In this document: one piece after another, positions 41,375 through 50,466 of the stretch | Layout of the letters: the number at the start of each line of letters is the position of its first letter | How positions within the stretch are numbered: position 1 is the first letter of the stretch | NCBI GenBank assembly: GCA_963724985.1 | Contig: CAVRWV010000008.1 | Location: 186,001 to 250,000, forward strand | Reading direction: 5' to 3' | DNA length: 64,000 nucleotides | Source: JAJPJE01 sp963724985 | GTDB taxonomy: Bacteria > Acidobacteriota > Terriglobia > Terriglobales > Acidobacteriaceae | The notes under the pieces: model-generated | What the model saw: only the letters and a program-made list of their open reading frames with translations | What the model was told of the DNA's origin: nothing | The model's database searches: none | Made by a program: the position numbers and the translations under genes

Positions 41375-41408
41375 AGGCGGAGTGCCTTCGCGCACTCCGC
41401 CTTTTTTT
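41375..41408 (+). terminator. Strong intrinsic terminator after parB-like gene
   Basis: AGGCGGAGTGC (41375-41385), loop CTTCGC, GCACTCCGCCT (41392-41402), then a T-tract. It also faces the convergent regulator gene ending at 41423. Confidence 0.85.
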
Positions 41409-41422
41409 CTTGCCTAACGCTA

Positions 41423-42208
41423 CTAACTCCATTCCGCGATACGCATCGTGACTGCGGTAACGCGGCCAAGGATATCCGCGTCTTCCGGATAACGGATATG
41501 CGTCGCCAATCGGCCGGAATGGGGCGAGGGAAGAAGAACCAACTGGCTGCCGCTCAATTCACACCAACTCGCGACATATCGGTCGCGCAGCTCAACAAAG
41601 TAGATGGGACGCTCGAACTCGTTGCGCCAACCGTCCCGTTGCACTTTGGTTTGCCGTGGGTCTATTTGCACGAATGACCCAGGTCTTAGGATGGGGTAGA
41701 GAGTATAGTCCTCAATTCCGATATAGCCGTAGAGGGAATGACGCCAGTCCATCTGCTGCAGAAGCTCTATGGGAATTTCGCTCCAGCGGTCAAACATGCG
41801 CGACACCAGGTTCGTAGTCACCAGATCAACGTTCTCGCGCAGCGCAACCGGGGCTTCAATGGTTTTGTTTTGCCAGTCGAAAGCGGGAATCGACAAGTGG
41901 GTGTGCGGAAGGCCGACCATTTCCCGCTCTGGACCAGAACTGCGAATGCCAATCCCAAAGTACGACAACAGTTCATCCAGATCGCGTTTGTAGATCAGAC
42001 TCAGGCTCTTCATCCTATAAATATTGGGCGTGAGTTTTCCTGCTTCGAGTTCCGCCAGCCAGGAGTCCGAGATGAAATAGTCGGGAGCGTTCATTCTGCG
42101 GGCAATGTCGCCGCTGAGCTGCTCTACTTCTCGCAGAGATAGGCCTAAGCGCTCTCGCACCATTCGGAGCCGCCTCCCCGCATTCACCGCCGACGCTGGC
42201 GCCAACAT
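41423..42208 (-). CDS. XRE/S24-like regulator next to the lasso cluster
   Basis: 261 residues. N-terminal helix-turn-helix (AGRRLRMVRERLGLSLREVE, ISDSWLAELEAGKLTPNIYR) and a C-terminal beta-domain like LexA/S24 sensors (DYTLYPILRPGSFVQIDPRQ, PIYFVELRDRYVASWCEL), but no catalytic Ser/Lys pair that I can point to. The same two-module layout appears twice over in the divergent 42375-44141 protein. Probably a local transcription factor. Confidence 0.65.
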   Translation of the reverse strand: MLAPASAVNAGRRLRMVRERLGLSLREVEQLSGDIARRMNAPDYFISDSWLAELEAGKLTPNIYRMKSLSLIYKRDLDELLSYFGIGIRSSGPEREMVGLPHTHLSIPAFDWQNKTIEAPVALRENVDLVTTNLVSRMFDRWSEIPIELLQQMDWRHSLYGYIGIEDYTLYPILRPGSFVQIDPRQTKVQRDGWRNEFERPIYFVELRDRYVASWCELSGSQLVLLPSPHSGRLATHIRYPEDADILGRVTAVTMRIAEWS

Positions 42209-42374
42209 CAGCTACTAACCTCGGAGTCCGGGTATGTTACCGCAAAATGACGGCTCGTTCCGAAAGTTCACTGATCGCTTTCAAAAAACGGAACGGGAAG
42301 GGCAATGTGAGGAGGTTTAAGGAATATCTCGCTGTGAGATAGACAATCCTCTGTCCCGATTCTGGGACAATTGT

Positions 42375-44141
42375 TTGAGTCCGCAGGGCATCGGACCGAT
42401 GCTAAAGCGCGTGATCAGAAATGATTTCTGTTTTCGCTGTCCTCAAAAGCGGACAGTTTTCGATCGCTCTTCGAGGGCCACCAACGGACATTTATACGAG
42501 AGATCTCTGCGACGTCCTCCCGCAGCAGACCAAAGCGGCACCGAGGTCTCCGTGCGCAAAAAGATTGTCCCTCCGAACGCGCCGAACGTGGTCGAGCGCG
42601 TACGTTCTATCCTGGCAAGTGTTGGACTCACACTTTCGCAAGCATCGCAGCGGGCGGCAAATGTTTTTGGCCATTCCTCGCCTTTTTTCTTTCCTCATAC
42701 GCTCTATTACCAGTTGCGGCGCGAGAGCTTCAGCCCCAGTCTCCATCAGGTTTTTGCCCTGAGCGCGATTTCTGGTTACCGTTTTTCGGACTGGCTGCGC
42801 GTCTTTGGATTCAATCTCGAGGATCTGGCGACACTGCAAGTATCGTTGCCCTCCAAGCGCACGATTCTCCTCGATTCGTCCTGGACCGATTCACAGGCGT
42901 GGGTCTGGTGGCCTCGCGCTCGCCCGCACAAAACCCCGGTTCCCGCGATTGCGCCGCTTGCCGAACTACTCGAACTGTCGACACGAAAGCGAATCGGTTC
43001 GCTGCAACAAGAGTCACACTGCCTCTACGCCAAAATCGGCACCGAAGACGCGCTCGCCTTTCCGGATCTGCTTCCAGGCAGCATCGTACGCGTGAATCCA
43101 GAAGCATCGAGCCTGCTGTCACAGAAATCTAGGCAACCGTCTGAGCGCATGTTTCTCATCGAGCACAGCAAGGGGCTGTTCTGTTGCAAGGTGCGCGTCA
43201 TCGGTGGTCGCCTGCTGGTTCCGATCAGTACTTTGTCGTCTTACGCGCAAGCGGAGCTTGCATTGGCGGACCAGGTGCGCGTGCTGGGTACACTCGATCT
43301 TGAGATTCGGCCCCTCTCTCGTCCAGAGCCACCCGCAATTCCCGCGGGCTTGGCGAGGCAATGGCAGCCCCAGCCGCTTCTGTCCGCGGCGCAATTGGGC
43401 GAGTTGCTACGATACCGCCGAGAAAATCATGATCGCTCGCTGCGGGAGGCATCGGAACTCAGCCGTCGCATCGCAGGGCTCCTTGGTGATGAGCGCTACC
43501 TGGTCTCCGCCAGTTCACTTTGCGACTACGAACTTGGACGGGCGATTCCCCGGGATTTTCACAAGGCTGTGACCATCTGTCTGATATATGGAGTCGAGTT
43601 CCGCAGGGTATTGCAAACGATGGGCATACCATTGGAGCGCGCCGGGGCCAAGCCGATGCCGGACGATTTCATGCTCGGAGGCACTGAAGACACTGACGAT
43701 GTTCAAACAGCTGACACGGAGGCCGCGGATCAGAGCGGCTTTCTGTCCGGACTTTTGAGAGAGTACGGAGAGATCCCCTTCTTCTTGCGCAACGCCATTG
43801 CGTCACTTTCCGGACTCGAAGCGAGTTCGTTCGAACAGGTTTTCTGGGTCGGCGGAGAGAAAGACCCTCTCTACCCCTACTTGGAGAACGGCTTGCTGGT
43901 GCTCGTCAATCATCGAAAGAAGAGGCCATCACACCCCATTTCGAAGCCTGTGTGGCAGCAGCCTGTCTACATGATCCTGAAGCGCGATGGAGTCTATGTT
44001 GCCGCCTGTTGCGGAGTCGAGAACGGAACGTTAGTCCTCCATCCTTACACGACAGAGTTCCATCGGTCGGAACGCTTTCGTTATCGCCACGACGCCGAGA
44101 TCGTAGGACAGATCATCGCCGTCGCCAGAAAACTCGCCTAG
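42375..44141 (+). CDS. Tandem-duplicated XRE/S24-like regulator
   Basis: 588 residues from TTG 42375; the first 60 look non-coding, so GTG 42552 (about 529 residues) is a better start. First unit (about 65-320): an N-terminal helical region and a beta-domain (CLYAKIGTEDALAFPDLLPG, SIVRVNPEAS). Second unit (about 335-588): a clear helix-turn-helix (LGELLRYRRENHDRSLREAS, SASSLCDYELGRAIP) and a beta-domain (KDPLYPYLENGLLVLVNHRK, QQPVYMILKRDGVYVAACCG). Each unit aligns with the single-unit protein at 41423. It stands directly upstream of the lasso genes, same direction, as the likely cluster regulator. Confidence 0.65.
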   Translation: MSPQGIGPMLKRVIRNDFCFRCPQKRTVFDRSSRATNGHLYERSLRRPPAADQSGTEVSVRKKIVPPNAPNVVERVRSILASVGLTLSQASQRAANVFGHSSPFFFPHTLYYQLRRESFSPSLHQVFALSAISGYRFSDWLRVFGFNLEDLATLQVSLPSKRTILLDSSWTDSQAWVWWPRARPHKTPVPAIAPLAELLELSTRKRIGSLQQESHCLYAKIGTEDALAFPDLLPGSIVRVNPEASSLLSQKSRQPSERMFLIEHSKGLFCCKVRVIGGRLLVPISTLSSYAQAELALADQVRVLGTLDLEIRPLSRPEPPAIPAGLARQWQPQPLLSAAQLGELLRYRRENHDRSLREASELSRRIAGLLGDERYLVSASSLCDYELGRAIPRDFHKAVTICLIYGVEFRRVLQTMGIPLERAGAKPMPDDFMLGGTEDTDDVQTADTEAADQSGFLSGLLREYGEIPFFLRNAIASLSGLEASSFEQVFWVGGEKDPLYPYLENGLLVLVNHRKKRPSHPISKPVWQQPVYMILKRDGVYVAACCGVENGTLVLHPYTTEFHRSERFRYRHDAEIVGQIIAVARKLA

Positions 44142-44178
44142 TTCGTTTCCTTTTCGGACAACTCTTCCAAGGAGGCCG

Positions 44179-44223
44179 ATGTTCGATTTGCGGTTTTACG
44201 GGACGTTTCGTGTTCGTTGTTAA
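44179..44223 (+). CDS. Possible 14-codon leader peptide
   Basis: ATG 44179 opens MFDLRFYGTFRVRC and stops at 44221-44223. AAGGAGG lies only three bases before the ATG, closer than usual. It precedes the exporter gene by about 100 bases. Low confidence. Confidence 0.2.
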   Translation: MFDLRFYGTFRVRC

Positions 44224-44325
44224 AGAGATGAACAGTTGAACTCTTCTGTCGACAGGTTCGGCGTGCGTACATACTCTCGGCATTCGTTGCGTTGCTCGTT
44301 TCATCTGCGACGGGAACAGGGTCCC

Positions 44326-46056
44326 ATGTCACCGAGGTTTCCCGGCGAACTGTATTGGCTTGTGCGCCGCTTGCGGCCTTTTCTTGCGTGGTACATGGCG
44401 AGTTTCGTCTGCCTTGCTGCGGGAAGCCTCTTGTCGCTCCTTGCTCCGTTAGCACTTCGGTGGTTGATCGACAGCGTTCTTCCGCATCGAAGCGTATCGC
44501 TACTCTACTTAGCGGTGCTTTTGATTTTCCTCGGATACCAGGGTCGAACGTCACTTCTGAGCCTCGGTACGCTCCTGATGTTGAGCTCGGCGCAAAGAAT
44601 GGGACTGGCGCTCAGAATGGAAGTGCTGCGGCACCTCGATTCGCTCTCCGCGGATTATTACGACAACACCCCGGTCGGCGCCGTGATGTATCCGCTCAAG
44701 GAACCGGTCGACGAGATCGCAAGTTTTGGCTCCGATTTATTACCGTCCGCTCTGAGGATCCTGTTTACCACGTGTTTCACGTTGGCCACCATGCTAGTGC
44801 TGAGTCCTGCACTGACCATCGCCGTGATTCCATTGATTCCAGCGTTTGTGTTGATACGGCAACACTTTCGGCAAAGACTGGTAGCCAGCGCGGAGCAGGT
44901 CCAAGCCGATCGGTTAAACTGGAGCGCTTTCTTGCAGGAACACCTGTCGGCCGCTGTTTCCATTCAGTTGCTGGGCCAGCAACGACGGCAGCAGCGCAGC
45001 GCCTTTCGGCTCCTCGCTCGTACGGTTCGATCCCAGCATCGGCTCTATGCCGCCAGTACCTCATACACCATCTGGGGCTCGCTAGTCATAGTCCTGGCGA
45101 TCTGCGCTGTGATTGCGTATGGCGGCTTCTGTGTCGTAGCTGGAGCTCTGACGGTTGGGAGTCTGGTGGCCTTTCACGGCATCGCCGTTCAACTGTTTGA
45201 GCCGCTCAGCGGCGCGGCTGAGCTGTACGCACGTACACAAAAGGCGCTCGCAAGCATCCGGCAGGTGCGAGCTGCCCTTGCCCTGCAAGCTACGGTCGCT
45301 GAAGCCGAAGCGCCGGCCTTGCTTTCTCCGCAACAGGTTCTGCAGATCGATCTGGAGGGGGTTGAGTTCACTTACCCGCAACAGAGAACCATACTTCGAA
45401 TTCCCCGGCTCTCGATTCTCCCCGGCGAAAAGATCGCTCTCACCGGAGAGAATGGAGCCGGAAAGAGCACGCTCGCGAAACTGATCGCCAGGCTTCACGA
45501 TCCCATCCATGGATGCGTTCGTATCGGCGGCCAGGACCTTCGCAGCATTGAACTACAGAGTCTGCGCCAGCACGTTAGCTATGTCCCACGAGTCCCGATG
45601 TTGTTCGATGGGACCATCGCTTCCAACCTGCGGCTCACTAAGCCGAACGTGTCGGAAGACGAACTCCTAACTGCCACGTACCAAGTCGGGCTGGACGCGT
45701 TCCTTGCAGGTTTGCCCCATGGTCTGCATCAACGAGTGGGACCAGCAGGATGCCAGCTCTCCGGCGGACAAGGCCAGAGGCTCGCTATTGCCCGGGCGCT
45801 CTTACTCAAGCCTTCGATTCTCATTCTGGATGAAGCCACCTGTTGTCTCGACGCTCGGTCGGAAATGCAGATTCTGGAGAGCATCCAAGCGCGATTGAAC
45901 CGCTCTACCATCATCGTCATCTCGCATCGCGCCGCGACCCTCTCCGCATTTCGACGACTCCTCATTCTTTCTGCAGGGCAGATCATCGGAGATGGAGAGC
46001 CAACGGCCTTAATCGCCGCTGGCCCGCGGCTTCACCAGCGCGCATCCTGGCAGTGA
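44326..46056 (+). CDS. ABC exporter of the lasso peptide (D protein)
   Basis: 576 residues from ATG 44326; TTG 44236 in frame would add 30. Six transmembrane helices in the first about 300 residues (FLAWYMASFVCLAAGSLLSL ... TVGSLVAFHGIAVQLF), then a nucleotide-binding domain with Walker A GENGAGKST (about residue 373), signature LSGGQGQR (about 477) and Walker B ILILDEAT (about 499). Half-transporter that forms a homodimer in the inner membrane. There is no C39 peptidase domain, consistent with leader removal by the separate B2 enzyme. First gene of the lasso operon. Confidence 0.85.
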   Translation: MSPRFPGELYWLVRRLRPFLAWYMASFVCLAAGSLLSLLAPLALRWLIDSVLPHRSVSLLYLAVLLIFLGYQGRTSLLSLGTLLMLSSAQRMGLALRMEVLRHLDSLSADYYDNTPVGAVMYPLKEPVDEIASFGSDLLPSALRILFTTCFTLATMLVLSPALTIAVIPLIPAFVLIRQHFRQRLVASAEQVQADRLNWSAFLQEHLSAAVSIQLLGQQRRQQRSAFRLLARTVRSQHRLYAASTSYTIWGSLVIVLAICAVIAYGGFCVVAGALTVGSLVAFHGIAVQLFEPLSGAAELYARTQKALASIRQVRAALALQATVAEAEAPALLSPQQVLQIDLEGVEFTYPQQRTILRIPRLSILPGEKIALTGENGAGKSTLAKLIARLHDPIHGCVRIGGQDLRSIELQSLRQHVSYVPRVPMLFDGTIASNLRLTKPNVSEDELLTATYQVGLDAFLAGLPHGLHQRVGPAGCQLSGGQGQRLAIARALLLKPSILILDEATCCLDARSEMQILESIQARLNRSTIIVISHRAATLSAFRRLLILSAGQIIGDGEPTALIAAGPRLHQRASWQ

Positions 46057-46330
46057 TCCACATAACAACCAGGGCAGCGGAATGCCGCTAGCACATCTAT
46101 ACCGTTCGATGCGAGAGCGTTGCGGTTCTTCGCTTATTCAAAACTGCACAAAACAGAAATCTCCATACCAGCCGTACGTGGTCGCATGTTGTTGCTGATT
46201 ACCGGCTTCGGCGAGTCATGTTGTTTCACCGAAAGTTTTGTTCTTTTGCTCGCATACAGAGATGGAGCATGGCAGATTACGCATCGCAGGTTTGCCGGTA
46301 TACCGCAAGTACGCCGGTTCGGAGTTTCGA

Positions 46331-46603
46331 ATGTACAGAGTTTTGGAGAACGTGCGAAGCACGCACAGTGCCGATGGTGCAGTCGTACTGGACATTCGGC
46401 AAGGCCAACTGTTCAGCCTCAATGTGGTTGGATCGAGAATGCTCGAACTCATGAAGGACAGACTCAGTGAAGCGGCCATTGTGAATCAAATCGCTCGCGA
46501 ATTCAGTGTAACTGCGGAGATCGTCGAAGACGATTTCCAGCACTTCATCCGCGAGCTCAAGCAGCTTCAATTATTGGATGAACCCGTGTCACCCACCTAC
46601 TAA
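46331..46603 (+). CDS. PqqD-like RiPP recognition element (lasso B1)
   Basis: 90 residues from ATG 46331, chosen for GGAG six bases upstream; ATG 46262 is an in-frame alternative with a poorer site. Winged-helix PqqD pattern: SADGAVVLDIRQGQLFSLN, VVGSRMLELMKDRLSEAAIV, IVEDDFQHFIRELKQLQLL. In lasso systems B1 binds the precursor leader and delivers it to B2 and the cyclase. It precedes the kinase-like gene by 17 bases. Confidence 0.85.
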   Translation: MYRVLENVRSTHSADGAVVLDIRQGQLFSLNVVGSRMLELMKDRLSEAAIVNQIAREFSVTAEIVEDDFQHFIRELKQLQLLDEPVSPTY

Positions 46604-46620
46604 GGACAAGGATTGGATTT

Positions 46621-48024
46621 GTGCAGGCGATGCAACAGTGCGATCGGAATCAGGTACGGGTCATCACGTTCCTGCCGGATGAAAGGAGCGTCTTGTTCCT
46701 GCGTGGAGAGCACGGTCTCCGTTTTCCGTGCCTGGAAATCCCGCGCTATGAGCGCTATGCCGAAGCACTTACGACGCAGATGAAGCGCGAGTGCGGATGC
46801 TCGGTGGTTTGTCTGTTCCGATTGGATATTGCGGGTAAGCGTGAACAAGGCAAATCGAAGTGGTATCAGGTCGTGGAATGTTGGCGGCAACAAAACCGTC
46901 TTCCTGACAAAACTGTATGGAGAGCGATCTCTTTGGTTTCCCCGGAGTGTTTTGAAGATGCGCACGAGCATTCAGCCATGCGCCGATGTCTCGCAGAGTA
47001 TGAGGTGCGGCAGCTCTTCCCGAGGCCGGAACCCTTCGCCAACCCAGGATGGTTTCGCCAATTACAGATGTGGGTAGAAATGAAAATTCGCCCAGTCCAA
47101 CTTCGTCTTACCGGAAAGTTCTCGCAAGTGAATGGCACCGCCTCGTTCAGTTTGATTCGGTTTGAGACCACTGGCGAGGCGGTTTGGTTCAAGGCTGTTG
47201 GCGAAGAGAACCGGCACGAATGTGCCATCACCCGTACCCTGGCGCGATTTTTCCCTAGACATATCAGCCCGGTCCTCGCGGCCCACTCGCAATGGAACGG
47301 GTGGCTATCGAGAGAGGTTTCAGGCGCAAACCTCGGCGATAGCCACAGCGTGGAGCACTGGAAATCATCCGCAGAGACTTTGGCGTTGTTGCAAATCGAG
47401 TCCATCGGCACCGAGGCCGTTCTCCGGGAATCGGGTGCAAGGAACCTGAGCGCAACGGCGCTTCGCAGATTATTGTCACCATTCATGTCCCAGATAAGAG
47501 AGCTCATGCAACGGCAGAAAACCGCTACTCCGCCAAGGCTCTCCCCGTTCGAACTCCGCTGGCTTCAGAAGCAAATCAACCATGCGCTCGTTTGCTTCGA
47601 GAGGATTGAGCTCCCTAATACGCTGGGTCACTGCGATCTCAATCCCGCTAACATCATCGTTCGCCCGGACGGCTGTACCTTTCTGGACTGGGCGGAAGCC
47701 TACGTTGGACCTGCCTTTTTCAGCTTCCAGTATCTCCTGGAACATTTCCGGCGCACGATGGGTGGTTCTCCTCGTGACGAAGTGGAGCTTGCGGCTTCCT
47801 ATCTGCGGCCATGGAAGGCGTTATGTGCGGATGCCAAGATTCGATTGGCAATGCAACTTGTTCCTCTGCTAGCCGTGTTCGCCTATGCCGCTGGCAGCAA
47901 TTTCTGGCGCAATCAAAACCACCTTCAGGCAGAAGCAACCGGAGGCTATCTCCGCGCGCTTACGCGGCGGATGTATCGCGAGGCTTTGCAACTGTTTCGA
48001 GTGGAGGGCAAATGCCAAAGCTGA
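46621..48024 (+). CDS. APH-fold phosphotransferase in the lasso cluster
   Basis: 467 residues from GTG 46621. The N-terminal about 150 residues have a NUDIX-like beta/alpha outline (VRVITFLPDERSVLFLRGEH, GKSKWYQVVECWRQQNRLPD) but no full Nudix box. The rest is an aminoglycoside-phosphotransferase/choline-kinase fold: catalytic HCDLNPANIIV at about residue 337 and the metal-binding DWAEA at about 355. It is translationally coupled to the next gene (13-base overlap). Known lasso kinases (PadeK/ThcoK) are HPr-kinase-like, so this would be a different enzyme. The substrate (precursor tail or a small molecule) is unknown. Confidence 0.78.
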   Translation: MQAMQQCDRNQVRVITFLPDERSVLFLRGEHGLRFPCLEIPRYERYAEALTTQMKRECGCSVVCLFRLDIAGKREQGKSKWYQVVECWRQQNRLPDKTVWRAISLVSPECFEDAHEHSAMRRCLAEYEVRQLFPRPEPFANPGWFRQLQMWVEMKIRPVQLRLTGKFSQVNGTASFSLIRFETTGEAVWFKAVGEENRHECAITRTLARFFPRHISPVLAAHSQWNGWLSREVSGANLGDSHSVEHWKSSAETLALLQIESIGTEAVLRESGARNLSATALRRLLSPFMSQIRELMQRQKTATPPRLSPFELRWLQKQINHALVCFERIELPNTLGHCDLNPANIIVRPDGCTFLDWAEAYVGPAFFSFQYLLEHFRRTMGGSPRDEVELAASYLRPWKALCADAKIRLAMQLVPLLAVFAYAAGSNFWRNQNHLQAEATGGYLRALTRRMYREALQLFRVEGKCQS

Positions 48025-50054
48025 TGATCGCTCCGCCGCCGACAGCGGTCGAGCCACTTACGGAAATTCTCCACGGGGTCAGCGTTAGCGATCCGTACCG
48101 CTGGCTGGAAGACAACGACTCTCCCCGGACGCGCCACTGGCTGAAAGAGCAAACCGCATACGCCCGCGGGTATCTAAACGCAATCCCGGGCCAGGAGCGC
48201 ATGCGCGTGAGGGTAGAGCAACTCCTGAATGTGGAAAGAGTCGATTCCATCCGAAAGGTTGGGAACCGATACTTCTTCCGTAAGCGAGCTCGTGCTCAGG
48301 AACAAGCCTGCATTTATTTTCGCGACGGTTTTGCTGGGAACGATCATCTTCTGCTCGATCCCGCCAATTTCTCGAGAGGGAAGAATGTCGCGGTCAGGCT
48401 TCTCACAGTCTCTTCTGATGGACAGCTACTCTTGTATGAAATGAAAGAGGGTGGAGAACGTACTGGGACTTTCCACCTGCTTCACGTCGAGAGCCGCACG
48501 ACGCTGACCGACGCGCTCCCGCGCGGATTCCTGCGTGGTTTCGCTTTCAGCGGCGACTGCCATGGGTTTTATTACGTTCACGAGACCGTGCACGACACCG
48601 ATCGAAATCGCACAGCTTATTGGCACATGTTAGGCACAAGTTTTGACCGGGACCAAAAGGTGTTTTTGGCCGAAGGAGGCAACAATGTCCAGCTGCACAT
48701 TGTTCCGAACACAAACACGCTGGGTTTCCTGGTTTACCGCGGACTTGATCCAACGCGCACCGATTTCTTTCTCTGGAATCCGGACACCGGAAACGCTCCG
48801 ACGGCCTTGGTCCACAATGCGGATTACAAGTTCGCACCCTACCTTCTCAACAACGGCAGAATCGTCGCCCTGACGGATCGAGATGCTCCCAATTTCAAGA
48901 TCGTGGAGGTGAGCAACGACGAAACCGGTGTCGCGTACTGGCGTGAGATTGTTCGGACGAGAGCGGAGCGGATTCAAGGTTGCGTTGTCACTGCCGCCCG
49001 AATTCTTGTGGCCTATCTCCGAGTAACGCAAACCATCGTGGACATCTTTGACCTGGATGGCGAACTTCTTGGACACTTGCCAACCGAGCCCAACGAGACG
49101 GTGCGCCTGACGGGGACCTCGCCGGATGGCGGCGAAGTGTTTTTCGAGCGCGAGTCGTTCACCAGGCCTATCGAGACATGGGTCTATTTCGCGGAACGTG
49201 GTCAGGTCAGGCCTTGGAAGAAGTCAGAGGTTGTTCATTGCGGCGATCCATTTCATTTCGAGCACAAACAAGTTTGGTTTGACGGAAAGGATGGAACGCC
49301 GATTCCGATGTTCCTCGTCGGGCGTCCTGAAGTTCTGAGAGGCGGGCTGCATCCTGCCGTGATGGCCTCCTACGGAGGCTATGGAGTCTCGATCACGCCG
49401 AAATTCAGCGTCCTCCTCACCTTTCTCTTGGAAAAGGGTTGCTTGGTCGCATTGCCCAATATTCGCGGTGGCTCAGAGTTCGGCGAAGCTTGGCATAGTG
49501 CTGCCAAGCGGCGAAACCGCCAGGTGGCATTTGACGATTTCCTGTCGGCAACTGAGTGGCTCATTCGAACGGGCCGGACGAAATCAGAAAAGCTTGCGAT
49601 TTTGGGAGGCTCTAATGCTGGTCTCCTCGTCGGCGTTGCCGTCACTCAACGCCCGGAGCTATTCCGAGCAGTGCTGTGCCTCGCACCTATTCTGGATATG
49701 CTGCGCTATCACCTCTTTGACAGCGCCCGGAGCGCGAAAGAAGAGTTGGGAACGGCGGATGATCGGGAAGACTTTGCCGCACTTGCGGGCTACTCTCCGT
49801 ACCACCAAGTTCGCGACGGCATTCGCTATCCGGCGACCATGATCGTTTCCGGAGATCGCGATCAGGTATGCAACCCACTTCATGCCCGGAAGATGACCGC
49901 CCGGCTCCAGGCTGCCACCGCATCCCAGCAGCCCATACTGCTCGATTACTCATGCCAGCGCGGGCATTCACCAGTGCTGCCATTCAGTGCTCGTATTGAA
50001 TCACTCACCGCTCGACTTGCGTTTCTCTGTCACCAATTGCAACTGCCCAGCTAG
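48012..50054 (+). CDS. Cytosolic prolyl oligopeptidase (S9) in the lasso cluster
   Basis: 680 residues from ATG 48012, set by GGAGGG at 48003. S9A layout: N-terminal helix (DPYRWLEDNDSPRTRHWLKE), seven-bladed propeller, C-terminal hydrolase. Catalytic residues visible: Ser in GGSNAG (about 533), Asp in VSGDRDQV (about 615), His in QRGHSPVLP (about 652). No signal peptide, so it stays in the cytoplasm. It could trim the precursor or act as immunity by cutting the peptide inside the cell. A second, secreted S9 enzyme lies at 55844-58024. Confidence 0.85.
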   Translation: MPKLMIAPPPTAVEPLTEILHGVSVSDPYRWLEDNDSPRTRHWLKEQTAYARGYLNAIPGQERMRVRVEQLLNVERVDSIRKVGNRYFFRKRARAQEQACIYFRDGFAGNDHLLLDPANFSRGKNVAVRLLTVSSDGQLLLYEMKEGGERTGTFHLLHVESRTTLTDALPRGFLRGFAFSGDCHGFYYVHETVHDTDRNRTAYWHMLGTSFDRDQKVFLAEGGNNVQLHIVPNTNTLGFLVYRGLDPTRTDFFLWNPDTGNAPTALVHNADYKFAPYLLNNGRIVALTDRDAPNFKIVEVSNDETGVAYWREIVRTRAERIQGCVVTAARILVAYLRVTQTIVDIFDLDGELLGHLPTEPNETVRLTGTSPDGGEVFFERESFTRPIETWVYFAERGQVRPWKKSEVVHCGDPFHFEHKQVWFDGKDGTPIPMFLVGRPEVLRGGLHPAVMASYGGYGVSITPKFSVLLTFLLEKGCLVALPNIRGGSEFGEAWHSAAKRRNRQVAFDDFLSATEWLIRTGRTKSEKLAILGGSNAGLLVGVAVTQRPELFRAVLCLAPILDMLRYHLFDSARSAKEELGTADDREDFAALAGYSPYHQVRDGIRYPATMIVSGDRDQVCNPLHARKMTARLQAATASQQPILLDYSCQRGHSPVLPFSARIESLTARLAFLCHQLQLPS

Positions 50055-50070
50055 GAAAGGGGTGAAATCT

Positions 50071-50445
50071 GTGTGTCCTCTCGTATCAGAAGCGTACCTG
50101 AAATTGGTCCAATTCGATGTCTACTTGGCGCGGAGAAAATTCAGTGCGTTGCACAACAAAGTGCGGAACTGTCCATCGGGCCGAATTCTGGGATCGGCGG
50201 ATGACATCGGGCGAGTCTGCCATGCCGTGGACGTCGCCTGCATATGGTACTTCAAACAGGTGCTCTGTCTGCAGCGGTCGGCGGTTACGTGCTGCCTGCT
50301 GCGGCGGTACGGTGTGCCGGCGGAACTGGTAATCGGGATTCGCAAACTTCCGTTTCAAGCACACGCCTGGGTCGAGGTGAATCGCCAAGTAGTCAATGAC
50401 AAAACCCATATGCCCGAGCTTTTCACGATTCTGGATCGATGCTAA
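50071..50445 (+). CDS. Transglutaminase-like leader peptidase (lasso B2)
   Basis: 124 residues from GTG 50071, with GGAAAGG just upstream; the longer open frame overlaps the S9 gene. Papain-like triad of lasso B2: Cys in VLCLQRSAVTCCLL, His in FQAHAWVEVN and Asp in QVVNDKT, with the conserved GVPAELVIGIR between them. It cleaves the leader from the precursor after B1 delivers it, an ATP-independent step. Located 21 bases before the cyclase gene. Confidence 0.9.
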   Translation: MCPLVSEAYLKLVQFDVYLARRKFSALHNKVRNCPSGRILGSADDIGRVCHAVDVACIWYFKQVLCLQRSAVTCCLLRRYGVPAELVIGIRKLPFQAHAWVEVNRQVVNDKTHMPELFTILDRC

Positions 50446-50466
50446 CAACCAAAAGGTAGGCAGATT

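Noticed and set aside
44292..45200. 302-codon ORF overlapping the exporter
   Set aside because: Wrong frame within a clear ABC transporter; no domain.
46057..46330. Second lasso precursor before the B1 gene
   Set aside because: Searched for a YxxPxLxxxG leader in the short frames here; none found. The 46120-46470 frame is a shadow of the B1 gene.
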